NCBI RefSeq assembly: GCF_000691525.1
Contig: NZ_JMDW01000009.1
Location: 62,001-126,000 of the forward strand
DNA length: 64,000 nucleotides
DNA from: Mycolicibacterium neoaurum ATCC 25795
Lineage (GTDB): Bacteria; Actinomycetota; Actinomycetes; Mycobacteriales; Mycobacteriaceae
Direction of reading: 5' to 3'
Shown here: positions 40,906-52,989 of the stretch, in pieces
Layout: each line of letters opens with the position of its first letter
Numbering within the stretch: position 1 is the first letter of the stretch
Notes under the pieces: model-generated
What the model was told of the DNA's origin: nothing
Databases searched by the model: none
What the model saw: the letters and a program-made list of their open reading frames with translations, nothing else
Program-made: the position numbers and the translations under genes

Positions 40906-41421
40906 ATGGCAGAACGATCATCGAACCGTGGTCCGCGGTTGGCGTCTGGACCGAAAGATGTTCGCCCCTCCGATCTCGACGATATCGATCGGCGCATGTT
41001 GCTCGCCCTGCACGCGGATGCGCGGATGTCCAACAGTGCGTTGGCCGAGGCGGTCGGGATCGCGCCGTCGACATGTCACGGCCGGCTGCGCCGACTCCAG
41101 GACATCGGAGTGATCCGTGGGTTCTACACCGATATCAACCCGGCGGCGGTCGGCCTTACCCTCCAGGCGATGATCTCGGTGAGCCTGCAATCCAATGCGC
41201 GGGGCCGTATTCGGGATTTCATCGCCCAGATCCGGCAACGCCCGCAGGTGATGGACGTCTACTTCCTGGCCGGTGGTGACGATTTCATTCTGCACGTCGC
41301 CGCACGGGACACCGAAGATCTGCGTGCCTTCGTGGTGGAGAACCTCAATGCCGATGGCGATGTCGCAGGCACACAGACATCCCTGATCTTCGAGCATCTG
41401 CGGGGAGCGTCGCCATTGTGA
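40906..41421 (+). CDS. aldR: Lrp/AsnC-family regulator (AldR)
   Basis: 171-residue feast/famine regulator. The N-terminal HTH is around LDDIDRRMLLALHADARMSNSALAEAVG with HGRLRRLQDIGVIRGF, and the C-terminal RAM domain contains VMDVYFLAGGDDFILHVAARD, binding amino acids. Divergent from ald, which it regulates in other mycobacteria, with alanine or other amino acids as effector. A coiled-coil gene overlaps its stop by 4 bases. Confidence 0.92.
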   Translation: MAERSSNRGPRLASGPKDVRPSDLDDIDRRMLLALHADARMSNSALAEAVGIAPSTCHGRLRRLQDIGVIRGFYTDINPAAVGLTLQAMISVSLQSNARGRIRDFIAQIRQRPQVMDVYFLAGGDDFILHVAARDTEDLRAFVVENLNADGDVAGTQTSLIFEHLRGASPL

Positions 41422-42248
41422 CAATCGAGGACGATCTGGACACGCTCTACGGGGTGCCGCCGCCCGAGTTCACTGCATTGCGTGGCCAATTGGTGGCGCA
41501 GGCGAAGAAACGTGGCGAAACCGAAGCGGCTCGCACGATCGGTGCGGCGCGGCGGCCCACCGTGGCCGCCTGGGTGGTCAACGCGTTGGTACGGGCGGAT
41601 CCCGCGGCTGCGGATCGGCTGGCGGAACTGCGTGCACAGTTGCAGGCTGCGCACGCCGCCATGGATGGTGCCCGTATCCGCGAGTTGACCGCGGCGCAAC
41701 GCAGAGTCGTCACCGACCTCACCCGGGCCGGCCTTGCGGCAGCACGGGTGGACTCGCCGACACCCGCTCTGCGTGCTGACATCACCAACACGCTGCAGGC
41801 GGCGATCGCAGATCCGGGGGTACACGCCAGACTCGGTCGCCTGGAGAAGGCCGAGGAGTGGTCGGGCTTCGGTGATTTCGGCGTGTCGATGGCCGTCGGT
41901 GCGGGCCGCCCCGACACCGACGACCCCGCCCCGCGCGGTCCCGATGGCGGTCAGCGGCGGCGCGTCCTGGTCGAGCGACGCGGCGCGGCCGCAGCGGCGC
42001 TCGCACAGTCCGAGAAGGTCCACGCCGCCGCCATCGGCACGGTCGCGGACCGGCAGGCCGCGCTCGTCGCCGCGCGCCAACGCCTCGAGCAGGCGCGTGA
42101 ATTGCTGGCGGCCGCCGAGCATGATGTCGATATCGCCGCCGCCGACCTTGCTGACGCCCGCCACGCAGACCACGTCGCGAAATCCGATGTAGAGCGTGAC
42201 GCCGCGGCGCTGGCCGCCGCCGATGCCGCGCTCGATGCCCTGATCTGA
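41418..42248 (+). CDS. Hypothetical Ala-rich coiled-coil protein
   Basis: 276-residue protein I do not recognise. The N terminus (TIEDDLDTLYGVPPPEFTALRGQLVAQAKK) is followed by GAARRPTVAAWVVNALVR, then long Ala/Arg/Glu helices. The last 90 residues have heptad character and are rich in Ala and Asp (coiled coil). There is no signal peptide, membrane segment or enzyme motif. The GTG start overlaps the aldR stop (GTGA), so it is probably co-translated with it. A nucleoid or scaffold role is possible but unsupported. Confidence 0.75.
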   Translation: MTIEDDLDTLYGVPPPEFTALRGQLVAQAKKRGETEAARTIGAARRPTVAAWVVNALVRADPAAADRLAELRAQLQAAHAAMDGARIRELTAAQRRVVTDLTRAGLAAARVDSPTPALRADITNTLQAAIADPGVHARLGRLEKAEEWSGFGDFGVSMAVGAGRPDTDDPAPRGPDGGQRRRVLVERRGAAAAALAQSEKVHAAAIGTVADRQAALVAARQRLEQARELLAAAEHDVDIAAADLADARHADHVAKSDVERDAAALAAADAALDALI

Positions 42249-42258
42249 CCGCGGGCGA

Positions 42259-43170
42259 CTACACGGCGCTGGGCGCGACCAGTTCCGGGTGAAACGTGCT
42301 CACCATCCGGCGGATGCCGTCGCGCCAATCCACCGATGTACCGCCCGCGATCTCGTGCATCTTCGTCGTATCGGTGGGGCCGGTGGGCAGGGCCTGATCG
42401 CTCACCTCGAATACCGGATCGCGGCCGATGAGCTCACCGATGTAGGTGCACCATTCCTGCAAGCTGACCGTCTGGTCGCCACACCAGTTGACCGTGGTGG
42501 CCGGGACCGTCGCGGCCTCCAGCATCCGGGGCAGCATGGCGATGATGTCGTCCTGGTGGATCGGGTTGTAACGCGCCGGTCCGCCCGGCGGCACCGGTAG
42601 CGGGATACCCGCCAGCATCATCTCCATCTGATAGAACGGCCAGCCGCCGTTGTCGCCGTAGGGGACGTTGAGCCGCGCGATCACGGTGGGCAGCCCCAAC
42701 GTTCGCGCCATCGTCCGCGCCACCACCTCACCGGCGATCTTGGAGATCGAATAGGTCGGGAACAGCGGCTTGTGGTTGTCGCCCAACGCCGCTGCCTCGG
42801 TGCGGGGTTCATCGCCGGGCGGGTCGTACACGGCCGCCGATGAGCAGTGCAGAAATGCAGTCGCGTCGGCGCAGTGCGCCATCAGCAGGCCCACCGATTC
42901 TGCATTCGCCGCCAAGTCCTTGTCCCAGCGGCCACTCTTGGCGACGGCCAGATTCAGCACATAATCGAAATCCGATGGCAGCCGGGAGAAGTCGCCGGCG
43001 GCAAGGTTCACCTGTTCGCAGTGGATTCCCGCCCGCTCCAGGCGTTCCCGTGCCGCACCATCGGTGAATCGGGCGATACCCCAGACTTCGTTGTCGGCTG
43101 CCAACGACATCGCGATGGGAGTTGCCACCTGTCCGGTCGGGCCGGTGATGAGGATCTTGTGACCACGCAT
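42259..43170 (-). CDS. NAD-dependent epimerase/dehydratase family protein
   Basis: 303-residue extended SDR. The N-terminal motif is ILITGPTGQVATPIA (a Gly-rich NAD loop), with an acidic Asp in the EVWGIARFTD region. The catalytic Tyr and Lys are in YSISKIAGEVV. The C-terminal part has a substrate region around YNPIHQDDIIAMLP. It probably acts on a nucleotide-sugar or similar; the substrate is unknown. It follows the META lipoprotein gene after 9 bases on the same strand. Confidence 0.86.
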   Translation of the reverse strand: MRGHKILITGPTGQVATPIAMSLAADNEVWGIARFTDGAARERLERAGIHCEQVNLAAGDFSRLPSDFDYVLNLAVAKSGRWDKDLAANAESVGLLMAHCADATAFLHCSSAAVYDPPGDEPRTEAAALGDNHKPLFPTYSISKIAGEVVARTMARTLGLPTVIARLNVPYGDNGGWPFYQMEMMLAGIPLPVPPGGPARYNPIHQDDIIAMLPRMLEAATVPATTVNWCGDQTVSLQEWCTYIGELIGRDPVFEVSDQALPTGPTDTTKMHEIAGGTSVDWRDGIRRMVSTFHPELVAPSAV

Positions 43171-43179
43171 GGCCGGATG

Positions 43180-45181
<2,002 letters not shown>

Positions 45182-45185
<4 letters not shown>

Positions 45186-45637
45186 AACTGCTGATCGTGC
45201 ACCACACCCCGAGCCCGCACTGCCAGGCGATGTTCGAGGCGGTGCTGTCCGGCGCCACCGATCCCGAGATCGAGGGTGTCGAAGTGGTGCGGCGGCCGGC
45301 GCTGACGGTGTCGGCGGCCGAGATGCTTTCCGCGGACGGTTATCTGCTGGGTTCCCCGGTGAATCTCGGTTACATATCCGGGGCCCTCAAGCATGCCTTT
45401 GACGGCGCCTACTACCAGCTGCTGGACAGCACCCGCGGAAGACCATTCGGCCTGTTTCTCCATGGCAACGAGGGTGCCGAGGGTGCGGTGCGCGCGGTCG
45501 ACGGCATCACCGCCGGCTTGGGTTGGCAGAAGGCGGCCGAGCATGTGGTGGTCTCCGGTGCGCCGGGTAAGGCCGATCTGCAGGCCTGCTGGAACCTCGG
45601 CGCCACGATCGCGGCGAGCGTGATGGACGCCTTCTGA
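45182..45637 (+). CDS. Flavodoxin-like NAD(P)H:FMN reductase family protein (Rv2771c-like)
   Basis: 151-residue flavodoxin-fold protein. The N terminus KLLIVHHTPSPHCQAMFEAVLSG contains the FMN-phosphate loop, and YLLGSPVNLGYISGALKHAFDG is the typical flavin-contacting segment of the NADPH-dependent FMN reductase family. It starts inside the stop of the previous gene and probably serves a redox function linked to the dapB operon; partner unknown. Confidence 0.84.
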
Positions 45638-45744
45638 AAACTGCGGACCGGCAATCCACGCTCGCGACTTTGTTTCCAAGCCGAGGATGTCCGACCGGTG
45701 GAATGGCACACTGACCGCGACGCCGAGTCAACAACGGAGGGGCT

Positions 45745-46203
45745 ATGCCGGGAATCGCCGAGATCGCGTTGGGTGCCGCACCGATCGCTGGTGGCGCATT
45801 GCTGGGCCTGGCGGCCGGTGCCTTCAAAGGACCGGACATCCGCGGCAACATCAAGGCCGATATGGAACTGCTGGAGAAGATCCCGGCGGATCAGGTCGAA
45901 CGCCGCGCGGCGTTGCAGCGTTCCATCGATATCCGCATCGACGATATCGTCAACGCCGTCGACAAACAGCGCGAGATCCGCCAGTTGGCCGCCTCCTACG
46001 AGGGCAACTGGCGCGATATCGTGGTGTTCGTCTGCACGGTGCTGTTCGCGATCGTGTGGTGGAACGTCAGCCATGACCGCACCAATTGGCTGGTCATGTT
46101 CGTGCTGCTGATCATCCTGTCCGTCATCGCCGCGATCTACGCTTCACGCGGGATCCTCCGTGCGTTCGCGACCTACCTGCACGACCGCCGCACAGCCACC
46201 TAG
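45745..46203 (+). CDS. Hypothetical membrane protein
   Basis: 152 residues with a Gly/Ala-rich N-terminal hydrophobic helix (residues 3-27), a charged middle (ADMELLEKIPADQVERRAALQRSIDIRIDDI) and two C-terminal helices (about 92-108 and 112-136). GGAGG lies well placed before the ATG. It is convergent with the dienelactone hydrolase gene, one base apart. No family is recognised. Confidence 0.72.
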   Translation: MPGIAEIALGAAPIAGGALLGLAAGAFKGPDIRGNIKADMELLEKIPADQVERRAALQRSIDIRIDDIVNAVDKQREIRQLAASYEGNWRDIVVFVCTVLFAIVWWNVSHDRTNWLVMFVLLIILSVIAAIYASRGILRAFATYLHDRRTAT

Positions 46204-46204
46204 C

Positions 46205-46942
46205 TCAACCGAGTGCGCGCCCGAATACCGCGCCCATCGCCTCCCAGTGCCGCTCCGCCGCCGCAGAGTCATACGGGGCGTTGTCCGGCACCGCGAAACC
46301 ATGTGCCGCGGAATAGAACTCGATGGTGTGTTCCACCCCGGAGGCCGTCAGCGCCTGCTCGAGGGTCTGGGCGTCCTGCTCGGTGAACGACGCGTCATCC
46401 TGCGCCCCGCCCACATAGACGACCGCCTCGATATCGCCGGCCAGCAGATGCGGGCTGTCCGGTTTGTCGGTGGCAAGCCCGCCGCCGTGGAACGACATGG
46501 CCGCCGCCACCCGAGCCGGCAACCGCCCCGCGACGATCAGCGATGTGCGCCCGCCCATGCAGTATCCGGTGGTCCCGAACCGCTCGCCGACCACGTCGGG
46601 TCGGGTGGCCAGATAGTCGAAGAACGCCGTGGCATCGGCGGCCATGATGTCGGCGGTGATGGTTTTGATCATCCCGAACAGCCGCCGGCGTTCGGACTCG
46701 TCGCCGAACACCGTGGCCATGTCGAACGGCGCCCAGCCGGCCTGGCGGTAGTAGACATCCGGCACCAGCACCACGTAGCCGTACCCGGCCAGTCGCGCGG
46801 CCATCTCGTCGAACGTTTCGCGCGCACCGCCGGCGTCGGGGTACATCACGACGGCAGGCCAGGGACCGTCGCCGTCCGGGGTTGCCACGGTGACCCGGCA
46901 GGCGCCGTCGGCAGTGGTGATGGTGTCGGTGGTGGTGGGCAT
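46205..46942 (-). CDS. Dienelactone hydrolase family protein (Rv2765-like)
   Basis: 245-residue alpha/beta-hydrolase. The nucleophile is Cys in GYCMGGRTS; an Asp lies in the VYVGGAQDDASF region and the catalytic His in SAAHGFAVP. No signal peptide. The ATG at 46942 is chosen over one at 46963. By family it hydrolyses lactones or dienelactones, but many members act on other esters. Divergent from thyA. Confidence 0.88.
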   Translation of the reverse strand: MPTTTDTITTADGACRVTVATPDGDGPWPAVVMYPDAGGARETFDEMAARLAGYGYVVLVPDVYYRQAGWAPFDMATVFGDESERRRLFGMIKTITADIMAADATAFFDYLATRPDVVGERFGTTGYCMGGRTSLIVAGRLPARVAAAMSFHGGGLATDKPDSPHLLAGDIEAVVYVGGAQDDASFTEQDAQTLEQALTASGVEHTIEFYSAAHGFAVPDNAPYDSAAAERHWEAMGAVFGRALG

Positions 46943-47011
46943 GGTCTCAGTTCTACCCGACATCGGGGTCGGGTCCGAGCGTGTCGGGTGGGTGCGACGT
47001 AAGCTGGCCCA

Positions 47012-47815
47012 GTGGCCCGGGTCGACACTCCGTACGAGGATCTACTGCGTCTGGTGATGGAGCGGGGCACCCCGAAGTCCGATCGCACCGGCACCGGTAC
47101 CCGCAGTGTGTTCGGACACCAGCTGCGCTATGACCTGAATGCCGGGTTCCCGCTGATCACCACCAAGAAGGTGCACACCAAATCGATCGTCTACGAGTTG
47201 CTGTGGTTTCTGCGCGGTGATTCCAACGTGCGCTGGCTGCAGGAGCGCGGAGTCACGATCTGGGACGAATGGGCCTCTGAGACAGGTGATCTCGGCCCGG
47301 TCTACGGCGTGCAATGGCGATCTTGGCCGACCCCGTCCGGCGAGCACATCGACCAGATCTCGGCGGCGCTGGAACTGCTCAAGCGTGACCCCGACTCGCG
47401 CCGCAACATCGTCTCGGCGTGGAATGTCGGCGAGATCCCGCAGATGGCGCTGCCGCCGTGTCACGCGTTCTTCCAGTTCTATGTCGCCGACGGCCGACTG
47501 TCCTGTCAGCTGTATCAGCGCAGCGCCGATCTGTTCCTCGGCGTGCCTTTCAACATCGCCAGCTATGCCCTGCTGACCCACATGATGGCCGCCCAGGCCG
47601 GTCTGGGTGTCGGGGAATTCATCTGGACCGGCGGCGATTGCCACATCTATGACAACCACGTCGAGCAGGTGACGTTGCAGCTGTCGCGAGATCCGCGTCC
47701 CTACCCGGAACTCGTTCTCGCCCCACGTGATTCGATCTTCGACTACACCTATGAGGACATCGCGATCGTGAACTATGACCCGCATCCGGGGATCAAGGCC
47801 CCGGTGGCGGTGTGA
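47012..47815 (+). CDS. thyA: Thymidylate synthase
   Basis: Methylates dUMP to dTMP using methylene-tetrahydrofolate, releasing dihydrofolate. 267 residues. The catalytic Cys lies in [13 protein letters not shown]; other motifs are [18 protein letters not shown] and [17 protein letters not shown]. The GTG start is the first in frame. It is followed by dfrA in a 4-base overlap, so dihydrofolate is recycled by its partner. No flavin-dependent ThyX is seen near dapA in this window. Confidence 0.97.
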   Translation: MARVDTPYEDLLRLVMERGTPKSDRTGTGTRSVFGHQLRYDLNAGFPLITTKKVHTKSIVYELLWFLRGDSNVRWLQERGVTIWDEWASETGDLGPVYGVQWRSWPTPSGEHIDQISAALELLKRDPDSRRNIVSAWNVGEIPQMALPPCHAFFQFYVADGRLSCQLYQRSADLFLGVPFNIASYALLTHMMAAQAGLGVGEFIWTGGDCHIYDNHVEQVTLQLSRDPRPYPELVLAPRDSIFDYTYEDIAIVNYDPHPGIKAPVAV

Positions 47816-48276
47816 AGCTGATCTGGGCCCAGTCGACCTCCGGTGTCATCGGACGGGCCAACGGCATCCCGTGGCGGCTGCCCGAGGACCAGGCGCGCTT
47901 CAAAGAGCTGACGCTGGGACAGACCGTCGTGATGGGCAGGTTGACCTGGGAGTCGCTGCCCGCCGCGGTCCGCCCGCTGCCGGGCCGTCGCAATATCGTG
48001 GTGTCCCGTGACCCGGCCTATCAGGCAGCGGGCGCCGAGGTGGTCACCGAACTTCCCGCCGATATCGACGGCTGGGTGATCGGTGGTGCGCAACTCTACG
48101 GCCAGGCGGTGACGTCTGCGGATCGTTGCGAGGTCACCGAGATCGAGATCGACCTGGTGCGCGATGACGAGGACGCGGTTGCCCCGGTGCTCGACGAGAC
48201 GTGGACCGGTACCGTCGGAGACTGGCTGACCAGCAGTTCGGGGTTGCGGTACCGATTCTCCAGCTACGTGCGCTGA
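47812..48276 (+). CDS. dfrA: Dihydrofolate reductase
   Basis: Reduces dihydrofolate to tetrahydrofolate with NADPH; target of trimethoprim. 154 residues. Motifs: [38 protein letters not shown] and [10 protein letters not shown]. The start is the GTG overlapping the thyA stop. The length is normal. Confidence 0.96.
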   Translation: MKLIWAQSTSGVIGRANGIPWRLPEDQARFKELTLGQTVVMGRLTWESLPAAVRPLPGRRNIVVSRDPAYQAAGAEVVTELPADIDGWVIGGAQLYGQAVTSADRCEVTEIEIDLVRDDEDAVAPVLDETWTGTVGDWLTSSSGLRYRFSSYVR

Positions 48277-48310
48277 CGGGCTTGTCGGTGCCATACGGCA
48301 CGATGACCAT

Positions 48311-49528
48311 GTGGCGACCCTGACCCCAGCACAGGCCCGCCGGCTCGCCGTGGCCGCACAGGGATTCCATGAACCCAAACCGCGCGGTCCCGTCACCCGC
48401 GCGCATCTCAAACGGTTGGTCGCGCGCACGCAGGTGCTGCAACTGGATTCGGTGTCGGTCTCGGTGCGTGCGCACTACGCGCCGGTGTTCAGCCGGCTGG
48501 GCCCCTATGACCGGGACATCCTCGACCGTGCCGCTTGGAGCCACAGCGCCAGGTCCCCACGATTGCTGACCGAGTATTGGGCACACGAAGCGGCCCTGAT
48601 GTCGGTGGAGGACTGGCCGCTGATGCGCTGGCGGATGCGGGAGTTCGAGCACGGCCGTTGGGGTAGCGAGATCGTCAAGAGGAACGGCCGGCTCGCCGAG
48701 GACGTCATCGCAGCGATCACCGAACTCGGGCCGTCGACCGCCGGCCAGATCGAGGCCCACCTGCAGACCGAACCGCGCGGCCGTAAAGGTCCGTGGTGGG
48801 ACCGCAGCGACACCAAGTGGGTGGCCGAGGCGCTGTGGTCGGCAGGCGTACTCACCACCGCGACGCGGATCGGGTTCGCTCGCCACTACGACCTCACCGA
48901 ACGGGTGTTGCCGCCCGAGGTGCTGGCCCGGGAGGTCTCCGACGAGCAGGCGATGCGTGAATTGATGCTGCGGGCGGCCGGCGCACTCGGGATCGGCACC
49001 GAACCGGATCTGCGCGATTACTTCCGGCTGAGCCCGAAACTGAGCAAGCCCGCGCTGGCCGCGCTGGTGGCCGACGGCGAATTGGAGACCGTCGAGGTCG
49101 ACGGGTGGGGCGCGCAGGCCTACCTGTTACCGGGCCGCACGATCCCGCGCCGAGATCGCGGGACGGCGCTGTTGTGTCCATTCGACCCGCTGATCTTCTT
49201 CCGCCCGCGGGTAGCGCGCTTGTTCGACGGATTCCACTACCGCATCGAGATCTACACCCCGGCCCCCAAGCGCCAGTTCGGGTACTACGTGTGGCCGTTC
49301 CTGCTGGACGGGCAACTGGTCGGCCGTGTGGACCTCAAGCGCGCCGACGGGGCCCTGCACGTTCTGGGTGCGTTCACCGAGGAGGGGCACGATCGCGGGC
49401 ACGTCGCCGCCGCCATGGCACCGGAGCTGACGGCGATGGCGCGCTGGCTGGGGCTCGATGACGTCGCCGTGGGGCATCGTGGCGAACTGTGTGGGCCGCT
49501 GCGCGCAGCATTGCGGACCGCCGGTTGA
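48311..49528 (+). CDS. Winged-helix DNA glycosylase, YcaQ/AlkZ-like family (HTH_42)
   Basis: 405-residue protein of the HTH_42 family (DUF1006). The N-terminal part has Gln44-Leu45-Asp46 in VLQLDSVSV, matching the QxD catalytic motif of YcaQ-type glycosylases that unhook DNA interstrand crosslinks; AlkZ has QxQ. The rest has winged-helix repeats (LRDYFRLSPKLSKPALAALVADGEL) and a beta domain. GTG start 34 bases after dfrA, probably the same transcript. Activity on crosslinks is inferred from the motif. Confidence 0.83.
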   Translation: MATLTPAQARRLAVAAQGFHEPKPRGPVTRAHLKRLVARTQVLQLDSVSVSVRAHYAPVFSRLGPYDRDILDRAAWSHSARSPRLLTEYWAHEAALMSVEDWPLMRWRMREFEHGRWGSEIVKRNGRLAEDVIAAITELGPSTAGQIEAHLQTEPRGRKGPWWDRSDTKWVAEALWSAGVLTTATRIGFARHYDLTERVLPPEVLAREVSDEQAMRELMLRAAGALGIGTEPDLRDYFRLSPKLSKPALAALVADGELETVEVDGWGAQAYLLPGRTIPRRDRGTALLCPFDPLIFFRPRVARLFDGFHYRIEIYTPAPKRQFGYYVWPFLLDGQLVGRVDLKRADGALHVLGAFTEEGHDRGHVAAAMAPELTAMARWLGLDDVAVGHRGELCGPLRAALRTAG

Positions 49529-49551
49529 CCGCACACCGTTGACCGCACACC
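49524..49551. repeat. Two tandem 14-bp repeats
   Basis: GTTGACCGCACACC occurs at 49524-49537 and 49538-49551, with a decayed third copy beginning GTTGCGCGCACA. The first copy covers the stop of the glycosylase gene. Each copy contains TTGACC, which can act as a -35 element. Confidence 0.75.
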
Positions 49552-49565
49552 GTTGCGCGCACAAA

Positions 49566-49583
49566 GATGACGCGGGCGTCATC
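49566..49583. promoter_or_regulatory. 18-bp palindrome upstream of the GGDEF gene
   Basis: GATGACGC-GG-GCGTCATC, perfect 8-bp arms, ending 19 bases before the GGDEF ATG. With the tandem repeats this makes a compact regulatory region; the binding factor is unknown. Confidence 0.55.
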
Positions 49584-49602
49584 AAAAGGCACACTGTTAC
49601 GA

Positions 49603-50706
49603 ATGTCCGGGCGGGACCGACAGTGGTGGCAACGCAGCGATCAGTTCCACTGGTTCAGCGCCTATCTGCAGGACCGTGACCTCGCGCTGCAGTGGCGGCT
49701 GGCCACCTTCACCTTCACGGTGCTGTTTGCCTCGGTACCGGTGCTGATGATGGGCAGCCCGCTCGGTCCCAGCACGAACGCAACCCGCACGCTGGCCGTC
49801 CTGGTGTCGGTACTGGCTGTCGCGGCGGGATCGGTGTGGCTGCTCGGCTGGCCCAGCCGTGGGCGCTCGTTGGCGTATCACGCGATCTGCAGCGGCTCCA
49901 TCGCCTTGGGCTGCCTGACGCTCTCCGGTCCCTATGGCGGTCTCATGGGTTGCGCGATGTTCGCCGCGATCGGCGGCATGCTCGCCTACTTCCACGCGCT
50001 CATCCATGTGTTGGCCAATTTCGTCGTCGCCGCCACCTGCGTGGCCGTCACGGCGTGGCGTCTACACGCAGATACCGGCGACACCGCTCTGGTCGTGGCA
50101 TCGGTCCTGGTGGTACTCGGTCTCAACCTCGGCGTGCCGTTCGGTATCCACGCGTTGGTGCACTCCTTGCATTCCGATCTCAGGCTGGCCGACCATGACC
50201 CGTTGACGGGGCTGCCGAATCGACGATCGTTCTTCAACGCGGTGCACGAACTCTTCCTGTCCCGCGTCGGTATGCCCATCCCGTTCAACGTCACGATGAT
50301 CGACGTCGATGATTTCAAGAAACTGAACGACACGCGGGGGCACGCTGCCGGGGACGCGGCGCTGGTGGGTATCGGTGCTGTGCTGCAACGATTCTGCGCG
50401 CCGGGAGCCCTCGTGGGGCGCATCGGCGGTGAGGAGTTCGTGGTCGCCGATATCGGTCCGAAGGAGCAGCACGTGGCTGCGGCCGAGAGCATCCGGCGCG
50501 GTATCTCGGCGCTGCCGGGTCAGCTCACCGCGAGCCTGGGCTGTTGCACCGCGACGCTGGCGGCCGGTGCTGCGTTCCCGGCGTTCCTGGACGAAATGAT
50601 CGCGATCGCCGATGCCGCGATGTATCGGTCCAAGCGGGCCGGGGGTGACCGGGTGCAGTACGTGGAACTGGCCGATGACGGTGACGCTCTCTCCACCTCA
50701 CCGTGA
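49603..50706 (+). CDS. Membrane-anchored diguanylate cyclase (GGDEF)
   Basis: Synthesises c-di-GMP from GTP. 367 residues. About six membrane helices lie within residues 20-180 (VLFASVPVLMM and LVVLGLNLGVPFGIHALV among them), then a GGDEF domain: DHDPLTGLPNRRSFF, MIDVDDFKKLND with metal ligands, and the active-site GGEEF at residues 275-279. It has no EAL domain. The I-site RxxD is not evident before the GGEEF motif. The ATG at 49603 is preferred; an in-frame ATG at 49567 lies inside the palindrome. Confidence 0.9.
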   Translation: MSGRDRQWWQRSDQFHWFSAYLQDRDLALQWRLATFTFTVLFASVPVLMMGSPLGPSTNATRTLAVLVSVLAVAAGSVWLLGWPSRGRSLAYHAICSGSIALGCLTLSGPYGGLMGCAMFAAIGGMLAYFHALIHVLANFVVAATCVAVTAWRLHADTGDTALVVASVLVVLGLNLGVPFGIHALVHSLHSDLRLADHDPLTGLPNRRSFFNAVHELFLSRVGMPIPFNVTMIDVDDFKKLNDTRGHAAGDAALVGIGAVLQRFCAPGALVGRIGGEEFVVADIGPKEQHVAAAESIRRGISALPGQLTASLGCCTATLAAGAAFPAFLDEMIAIADAAMYRSKRAGGDRVQYVELADDGDALSTSP

Positions 50707-50783
50707 CCTTAAGTATCCCTTATTTTTCTTATTTTTGGTGTACGGTGGTCCGAGAAGCCCAGGGACGGCGAAAGGATCCGAAC

Positions 50784-51389
50784 ATGCACGACACCCAGAT
50801 TGCCTTGGTGACCGGCGCCTCCCGGGGTATCGGCGCCGAGGTCGCCCAGCTGTTGGCACACCCGGGCACCCGGGTCATCAATGCTCCCGACATCGCCGAC
50901 GAGACGGCCGCAGAGTCGGTGATCGCGGACATCCGCCAGCGGTTCGGCCGGCTGGACACCTTGATTCTCAATGCCCCCGGCGTGCTGGCACACGGCGTGG
51001 ACGCCCGTGCTGCGATGCGGGTGAACCGCGATGCTCAGCGCCGGATCGTGGAGCTGGCCATGCCGCTGATGCCGATCGGTGGACGTGTCGTGTTCGTCAC
51101 GAGCCACCAGGCGCACTTCTATCCGCACAAGGCCGTCCCCAAGGGCTATGCGCCGATCGCGGCGAGCATGCGCGCGGGGGAGACGGCCATGTACGGCATG
51201 CGTTACGAATTCAACCGCCGCGGAATCCATTTCACCGTCGTCTCGGCCGATATGATCGATGGCGCATACTTCGCGCCGCCACCGTCGGCCGACGGGTTTG
51301 CCGCGGCGGTCGCCGGGGCGGCGCAGTCGGAGTACCACCCCGGCATCGTCTACGTCGGCGGCGGTTCGCAGTATCTCTGTTCGGCCTAG
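50784..51389 (+). CDS. Short-chain dehydrogenase-like protein, catalytic residues degenerate
   Basis: 201-residue SDR-like protein. The NAD motif VTGASRGIG is intact. The NNAG motif is replaced by LNAPG, and a YxxxK active site is not visible (only GYAPIAASM and AMYGMRYEF). It is therefore either a divergent enzyme or a non-catalytic nucleotide-binding protein. AAGGAT precedes the ATG. The upstream region (about 50706-50745) is strikingly T-rich for this genome. Downstream is a convergent deaminase gene. Confidence 0.75.
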   Translation: MHDTQIALVTGASRGIGAEVAQLLAHPGTRVINAPDIADETAAESVIADIRQRFGRLDTLILNAPGVLAHGVDARAAMRVNRDAQRRIVELAMPLMPIGGRVVFVTSHQAHFYPHKAVPKGYAPIAASMRAGETAMYGMRYEFNRRGIHFTVVSADMIDGAYFAPPPSADGFAAAVAGAAQSEYHPGIVYVGGGSQYLCSA

Positions 51390-51421
51390 GGGGTCGCCGA
51401 GCAGCACCGTTCGGTTGTTCC

Positions 51422-52976
<1,555 letters not shown>

Positions 52977-52989
52977 AGGGCATCGTGCG

